A DNA stretch of 64,000 nt from Malania oleifera (Eukaryota > Streptophyta > Magnoliopsida > Santalales > Ximeniaceae): contig NC_080422.1 of NCBI RefSeq assembly GCF_029873635.1, positions 17,700,049 through 17,764,048 of the forward strand, read 5' to 3'. The notes under the pieces were generated by a model that saw only the letters and a list, made by a program, of their open reading frames with translations, ran no database searches and was not told the origin of the DNA. The position numbers and the translations under genes were made by a program. Positions 58,790-64,000 of this stretch are shown in pieces. Numbering within the stretch: the stretch's first letter is position 1; each line of letters starts with the position of its first letter.

Positions 58790-59460
58790 TGCCTCCCTTC
58801 TATCACTTGGAGACACGGAGTAAGTCCAAGCAATGCTTGAACTTCTATGAAGTAACTGATTTCGTCATAATATCCATTGCATTTTTAGATGTGTGAACTT
58901 TCTGCAGCACAAGTTCACCTGAAGCAATCAATTCCCGAACCCTGTGGAACCTCACATCAATGTGCTTGGTCTTAGCCTAGTATACCTGATTCTTCGCCAA
59001 ATAAATGACACTCTAACTATCACAATGCAACACCACACCATCTTGCTATAATCCCAGCTCTCTGACTAAACTAGTAAGCCATAAGGCTTCCTTTGTAGCT
59101 TCGGCAAATGCCATATATTCTACCTCAGCCATGAATAATGCAACCAGAGACTACACCATGGATCTCCAACATACCGGTTCTCCTATAAGGGTAAACACAT
59201 ATCCCATTGTAGACCTTCTGTCATCCATATCTCTAGCATATTTTGCATCAACAAACCCCATAACTGAAGGACAACCCCGTTGCTTGCCGAACATGATGCC
59301 ATATCCCGATGTACCCCACAAGTATCTAAGTATCCATTTGATAGCTTCCCAATGTTGCCTTCCTATATTAGAGAGGAACTTGCTCACCACACTTACCGCA
59401 TGTGCCAAATATAGCCTCATACATACCATGACATACATTACTCCCCACAACACTAGCATA
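58790..59460 (-). pseudogene. copia RNase H (Tork-like)
   Basis: The frame 59459-59151 has AIKWILRYLWGTSGYG and GFVDAKYARDMDDRRSTMGYVFTL, then EPVCWRS, matching Tork-type RNase H. The rest toward 58790 (a TKHID-type region) is in other frames. A stop or shift splits it from RT. Confidence 0.85.
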
Positions 59461-60640
59461 GGGGAAATTCAACATGTCCTGGATTTCCTCATCGGAACTT
59501 GGGCAATTTGCAGTAGAAAACTTGAAATGATTCGCTAGAGGTGTACACACCGATCTTGCATCAGCCATGCTAAACCTCTCCAACACCTTCTGCACATAAT
59601 CGCCCTGAGATAGCCATAATCTCCCTATAGTCCCATCTCGGCAAATCTCCATCCCAAGTATTTTCTTAGTTGAACTAAAATCCTTCATGTCAAATTCCTG
59701 ATACAACAGGTCCTTTAATTGATTCACCTTAGTTAAATCTCTTGCAGCTATCAACATATCATCGACATACAATAACAAGAAAATAAGTTAGTCATCATCA
59801 AGTTTGTTCACATATATGCAGTAGTCATACTCACACCGTTTGTAGCCAATCTTCATCATATAGGAATCAAACCTTTTATACCATTGCCTTGGAGACTATT
59901 TCAACCCATAAAGAGATTTCTACAACCTACAAACAAAATTTTCTTTTTTTGGTTCAATGAATCCCTCCGGTTGTACCATGTAGATTTGTTCCTCCAAGTT
60001 ACCGTGAAGAAACGTCGTCTTCACATCCATTTGTTCCAAATGAAGATCGAAATGAGCTACTAACCCCAATACAACTCTGATAGAAGTATGTCGGACCACT
60101 AGAGAAAAGATCTCATCATAATCTATCCCCTTCTTCTGTGAGTATCCTTTTGCCACCAACCAGCCCTTGAACTTCTCACCTTCCTTTTTTGATATTGCCT
60201 CCTTCGTGTACACCCATTTGTACCCAATCGGTCTCTTCCCATCTAGAAGCTCCACCAAATCCCAAGTTTTGTTCTTATGCAATGATTCCATTTCCTCAAT
60301 CATTGCTTCCATCCACCTATCTTTCTCTTGGCCATACACTGCCTCTTGAAAGGAAGTTGGATCATTGTGACAACTAAGGAAAGCATAAGATACTAACTCA
60401 TCAAAACCATACCTTGATGGAGGCTTGATAGTGCATCCGGATCTCCACATAAGAATATCATCGGCTTGTTGGTTTCCCAAGCTAGAGCTACTTGCAACCA
60501 TGGAACCATGATCATTTCCGTTGCCTTGAGCTTCTAACTCCACCTGCACGATATGTTCATCACTGCCCCAACTTTTTAGCTCTTGTTTCTATTCATCAAA
60601 CTCTTGAGTACGCTTCAGCAAAGCCTTCTCATCAAAAGAC
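59368..60640 (-). pseudogene. copia reverse transcriptase (Tork-like)
   Basis: The frame 60549-59920 (209 codons) has WKWVYTKE-type text with IGYKWVYTKE, FSLVVRHTSIRVVL and QMDVKTTFLHGNLEEQIYM; 59778-59368 starts LLYVDDMLIAARD (catalytic YVDD at 59769-59758), followed by FDMKDF and MEICRD. About 140 bases of frame-broken sequence separate the two halves. Confidence 0.9.
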
Positions 60641-61600
60641 TACATCTCTACTGATCACCACCTTGTTTGCCACTAGGTCCCACAGCTTATACCCCTTTGC
60701 ACCCTCTGGATATCCCAAGAAGGTGCAACGACGAGACTTCGAGTCAAGCTTAGACCTCTCCTCACTAGACACGTGGACATAGGCTGAACACCTGAATACC
60801 TTCAATTCGGAGTAGTCTACTGCATTTCCCATCCAAATCTCTTCCACCACTTTACCCGCTAGTGATGCCCTTGGTGATCAGTTAACCAAAAAACAAGCCA
60901 TGCTAACTGCCTCGGCCCAAAAGTTCTTCAATAGCCCTGTATTTAATCTGAGACACTGAGCTTTATCTGTAAGAGTCTGGTTCAACCATTCTATCACACC
61001 ATTTTGCTGAGGTGTCCGGTGAACTGTAAAATGTCACTTGATGCCTTGCTCCGCACAAAACTCCATAAACAGAGAATTAGTGTACTTGGTCCCATTATTC
61101 GACCTTAAGTATTTGATTCTCCTCCCTATTAGGTTTTCCACTTCAGCTTTCCAAATCTTAAACTTGGTAAACGTACTAGATTTGTGATGTATGAAGTAAA
61201 CTCAAATGTTCTGTGAGTAATCATCAATGAAACTCACATAGTACACATGTCCACCCTTTGATGCAACTCTTACTGGGTCCCAAACATCTGAATGTACATA
61301 GCCAAGAATTCCTTTCGTCTTATGAGTAGCTGAACTGAATTTTGCTCTGTTATGTTTTCCAATAACACAAAATCTGCAGAATTCCAACTGACATGATTTT
61401 AAACCTTTCAGCAATTTTCTCTTGTGTAGTTTTTTCGTGCCATGTTCTCCCATATGTCCAAGACACATATGCCACAAGATGATCTCATCTGATTCAGCAT
61501 CCATGCTTGCAACTCCACCTATAATGGTAGTTCCCAACAATGTGTAAATATTTTCATCCAGTTTCTGCCCTTTCATCATAGTCAAATTACCTTTTTATAC
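60632..61600 (-). pseudogene. copia integrase (Tork-like)
   Basis: The frame 61585-61202 has WHMCLGHMGEHG and CRFCVIGKHNR (zinc-binding HHCC domain), then YVHSDVWDPV and YYVSFIDDYS (first catalytic Asp). The frame 60850-60632 holds FRCSAYVHVSSEERSKLDSK and FLGYPEGAKGYKLWD. The part between, with the second Asp and the Glu, is frame-broken. Confidence 0.88.
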
Positions 61601-62055
61601 CATCAAGACTCAACCTTTGGACTTGTAATTGTAGTGATTACAATCCAAAGTGCCAAGAGATATTAAACTCTTTCTCAACTCAGGTATATGTCTTACATTA
61701 TGCAATGTTCTTACAACACCATCAAACATTTTTATCTTTACATTTCCTGTGCCAACGATCTTGCAAGAAGCATCATTACCCATAAGAACAGTTCCAGAAT
61801 TTACTAACCTGTAACTACAGAACCACTCCTTGTTTCGAGTCATGTGATAAGAACATGCCGAGTCAAGTATCTAGGAGTTCGTTTGATTATTCGAATTTTT
61901 CTGAAATTGATAGAACGACACCATCTGCTAAATCCTTTTCTTGAACAACATTCATAGATTTAGAAATCCCCTCATGCTTATTAGAATTTCCTTTCTTCCA
62001 ATCCGGACACTTCGGTTTCGCATGCCCCTTTTTATCGCATTTATAACACTGAATT
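61601..62055 (-). pseudogene. copia protease and gag zinc knuckle (Tork-like)
   Basis: LDSACSYHMTRNKEW (about 61875-61830; the usual Gly after DS is Ala) is the protease active site, followed by GTVLMGNDASCKIVG. Upstream, CYKCDKKGHAKPKCP (about 62050-62005) is a complete CX2CX4HX4C knuckle. The remainder of gag lies beyond the inserted LTR, outside the window. Confidence 0.87.
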
Positions 62056-64000
62056 TGTGACGACCTCAAAATTTACATCATTTTATATATATATATTAAC
62101 TGTTTTGATACCCCTGCTATGGAACTCGAGCCTTGGAAGCCACTAGGGTAAATATGAATATCAAATCATACCTATGCAGCGGAAATGTAATCCATACATC
62201 CATACACATCACAAAATACCAGGGATCTATATTTCCAAACCATACTATATAATACATCTCTCTCCAAAATATCTGTCCTAAAACACAAAACCATGCACAA
62301 ACTTACCCTCTAATCCAAGGTAATCAAATAAACTCTCTATCCGCGAGTCTGGTCAGCTCGCCCAGCTGACTCACATGAAAAATGTTAAAGTCATGGGGTG
62401 TGTCGACGCTTAGTAAGTGGAAATATGCTATTACTAGTGTGTGGCGACTAAGTTACATACTGTTAAAATAACAACTGAACTGTAATGAAATAGTAAATAT
62501 GCAAAGCATGTCCATCATTTTCACAATTTAAAATATAACTATATCATCTGTATATCATATTATACTCATCAGATACTGTAAAACTATATACATATACATA
62601 ACTGTGCTTTTATCCCTAGAACTCTGTATGTCATGATTTTGACCCCTTATGACAGGGTTGTGCGGCCCATAGGCGGGACTTATTCTGGTCGGCCCTCTAG
62701 ATAAGTCATCATACTCTACACTATCTCAGCCCGGCCAAACTGCATCCACTCCTAGGCTTAGGACTGGCTACTATCTGTATATAGCAACGGTACCGTGCTC
62801 TGTATTCTTTATCTATATCTGTTTGTAATCATTCCTTAGGGATCTGATACTATATATATACTCTTTTACTTTTTTCATCATGTTTCCAAAATTACCATAA
62901 CGCTATCTTTTGTACTGTAAATACTATAATCTCTATATGCTGTATTTGTAGCATCTTGATGCTATCTCTGTATATCTGTCTATATACTCTGTCTGTATAC
63001 TCTGTATATATACTTTGTCTTTATACTCTATATGTTATGGTAATAGGAAACATGACATACTATAAATACTGTATATATTGTTCTAAATAAAGCTGTAATA
63101 TACTGATCTGAGTAAAACTGTAATATACTATTCTGGATAAGTATCTGTGATATATTGGTCTGTATAAAACTATACCATACTGATTTGAGTAAAACTGTAA
63201 TTTACTATTCTGGATGAATGTTTGTGATATACTGATCTGTATAAAACTATAACATACTGATCTGAGTAAAACTGTAATATACTATCTATATCTGTGTATT
63301 CAGTATAATATGATATACTGTAAAAACTATATAAGTTCTTCATCACATAAATATCTACTCTGGCCACACAAACATTTAAAACTCATATTCTGTAAAATTG
63401 GGTAATAAGCTGGTATATACATATGTGTAAAATCTCTGATAACATTATAAAAATTCCTAGCATAGCATATTTCCTTTACTTAATTTATGAAGAGCCCTCA
63501 CTGAACTCTCGCCCTACACCCGCAGGGTTTTCCACTCAACACCTTGAAAATGACATCCCCCAGAACAAAGTATCAGTATTTTCTTGCCTACAACATTTCT
63601 TGTAACTGTAGGGGAAGCATATTCTGAACAAAACACCTTACCCTGATATTGGGAAGAAATCCAAACCAACTCCACCAATGATAAGCTCCAGTAGACTTGC
63701 AGAGAACTTCGTCAGGAGCGTCATGGTGGCTTTAGATCGTCGATCTGGTGTAAAACGGACCTAAAATCGAAGAGAGAAGGAGGGAGATGCGTTTTAGAGA
63801 GAGAAAGAGGGGGTTTGCGTTGAAAATTTGTCTAAAAATCTGGGTTTTCACTATTTATAGAGCCGAATTCATTGATGAGACACGTCACCTTATCGATGAG
63901 TCCTTTAATAATTTCGTCGATGAACTTCCTCCCTTCTTGACAAATTTTAGACTATCGCAAAACCCCTTTTCGTATCTTCTCGTCAACAAGGCGTGCCTTT
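62056..64000 (-). mobile_element. LTR of family S copy 3, truncated by the window edge
   Basis: Starts TGTGACGACC and follows the same order as 46686-48779 and 53853-55857: TATGCAGCGGAAAT, ACTAGTGTGTGGCGAC, a TATGTCATGATTT phrase, a GAGAG run, TATAAATAG (63859-63852) and ATCGATGA dyads (63865 on). By comparison it should end about 60 bases past the window. It may be a solo LTR or the edge of a full element. Confidence 0.82.

Larger units (their letters stand above)
58109..64000 (-). mobile_element. Tork/Tnt1-like Ty1/copia element, right end outside the window
   Basis: A left LTR (58109-58701, TGTTGAGATATGG to AAATAACA) is followed by a purine tract (CCAAGGTGGAGATT on the minus strand) and a minus-strand set of RNase H, RT, integrase, protease and gag zinc knuckle. 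Gag is cut at 62056 by an LTR of family S. Sequence words place it near Tnt1/Tork. The 5' LTR would lie beyond 64000. Several frame breaks are present. Confidence 0.88.

Overview
This is plant nuclear DNA, most likely from a repeat-rich, probably woody eudicot. The evidence is one intron-rich PDR-type (ABCG) transporter gene inside nested LTR retrotransposons of typical plant copia and gypsy lineages, a plant-type 5S-carrying Cassandra TRIM, a LINE, a hAT-type MITE, a tRNA-derived SINE and AT-rich spacers. No bacterial or organellar genes were seen.

The only intact protein gene is on the minus strand at 20303-28867. It has 24 exons whose phases join without a break into 1452 codons with the full-size PDR layout NBD1-TMD1-NBD2-TMD2. 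Its closest remembered relatives are cluster I PDRs (tobacco PDR1, Arabidopsis ABCG40/PDR12). Introns 1, 10 and 17 hold a SINE-like element, a hAT-type MITE with an 8-bp target duplication, and a TRIM-like fragment.

Left flank (1-20 kb): the left edge is a Tat/Ogre-like LTR start. A tandemly duplicated block of about 1.3 kb (A-B-A-B, carrying LINE tails) follows. It is split by a decayed Ty3/gypsy element (3136-16183), which is itself split inside gag by a reverse-oriented SIRE-like copia element (4087-13698). Both insertions keep near-perfect 5-bp target duplications.

Right flank (29-64 kb): a LINE remnant (29.9-31.7 kb); a SIRE-like LTR fragment split by a non-autonomous LTR element (32743-35789, duplication GAGCC) that carries a 79-bp tandem array; an AT-rich spacer; a Tekay/Del-like gypsy element (38213-49145) with a solo LTR inside its 5' LTR; an Ale-like copia remnant (about 49.5-56.9 kb) split by a Cassandra TRIM and by a second solo LTR of the same family; a SIRE-like LTR with a 60-bp tandem repeat; and a Tork/Tnt1-like copia (58109 to beyond 64000) split by a third LTR of the solo family.

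The most unusual pattern is shared LTR architecture. At least five unrelated LTR families carry clusters of short dyad-symmetric words (variants of TCGTCGACGA, CAGTCGGCTGACTG, ATCGACGAT) just upstream of a TATA box when read in element orientation. A second candidate is a small hairpin in SIRE-like LTRs whose stem is kept by paired base changes between families.
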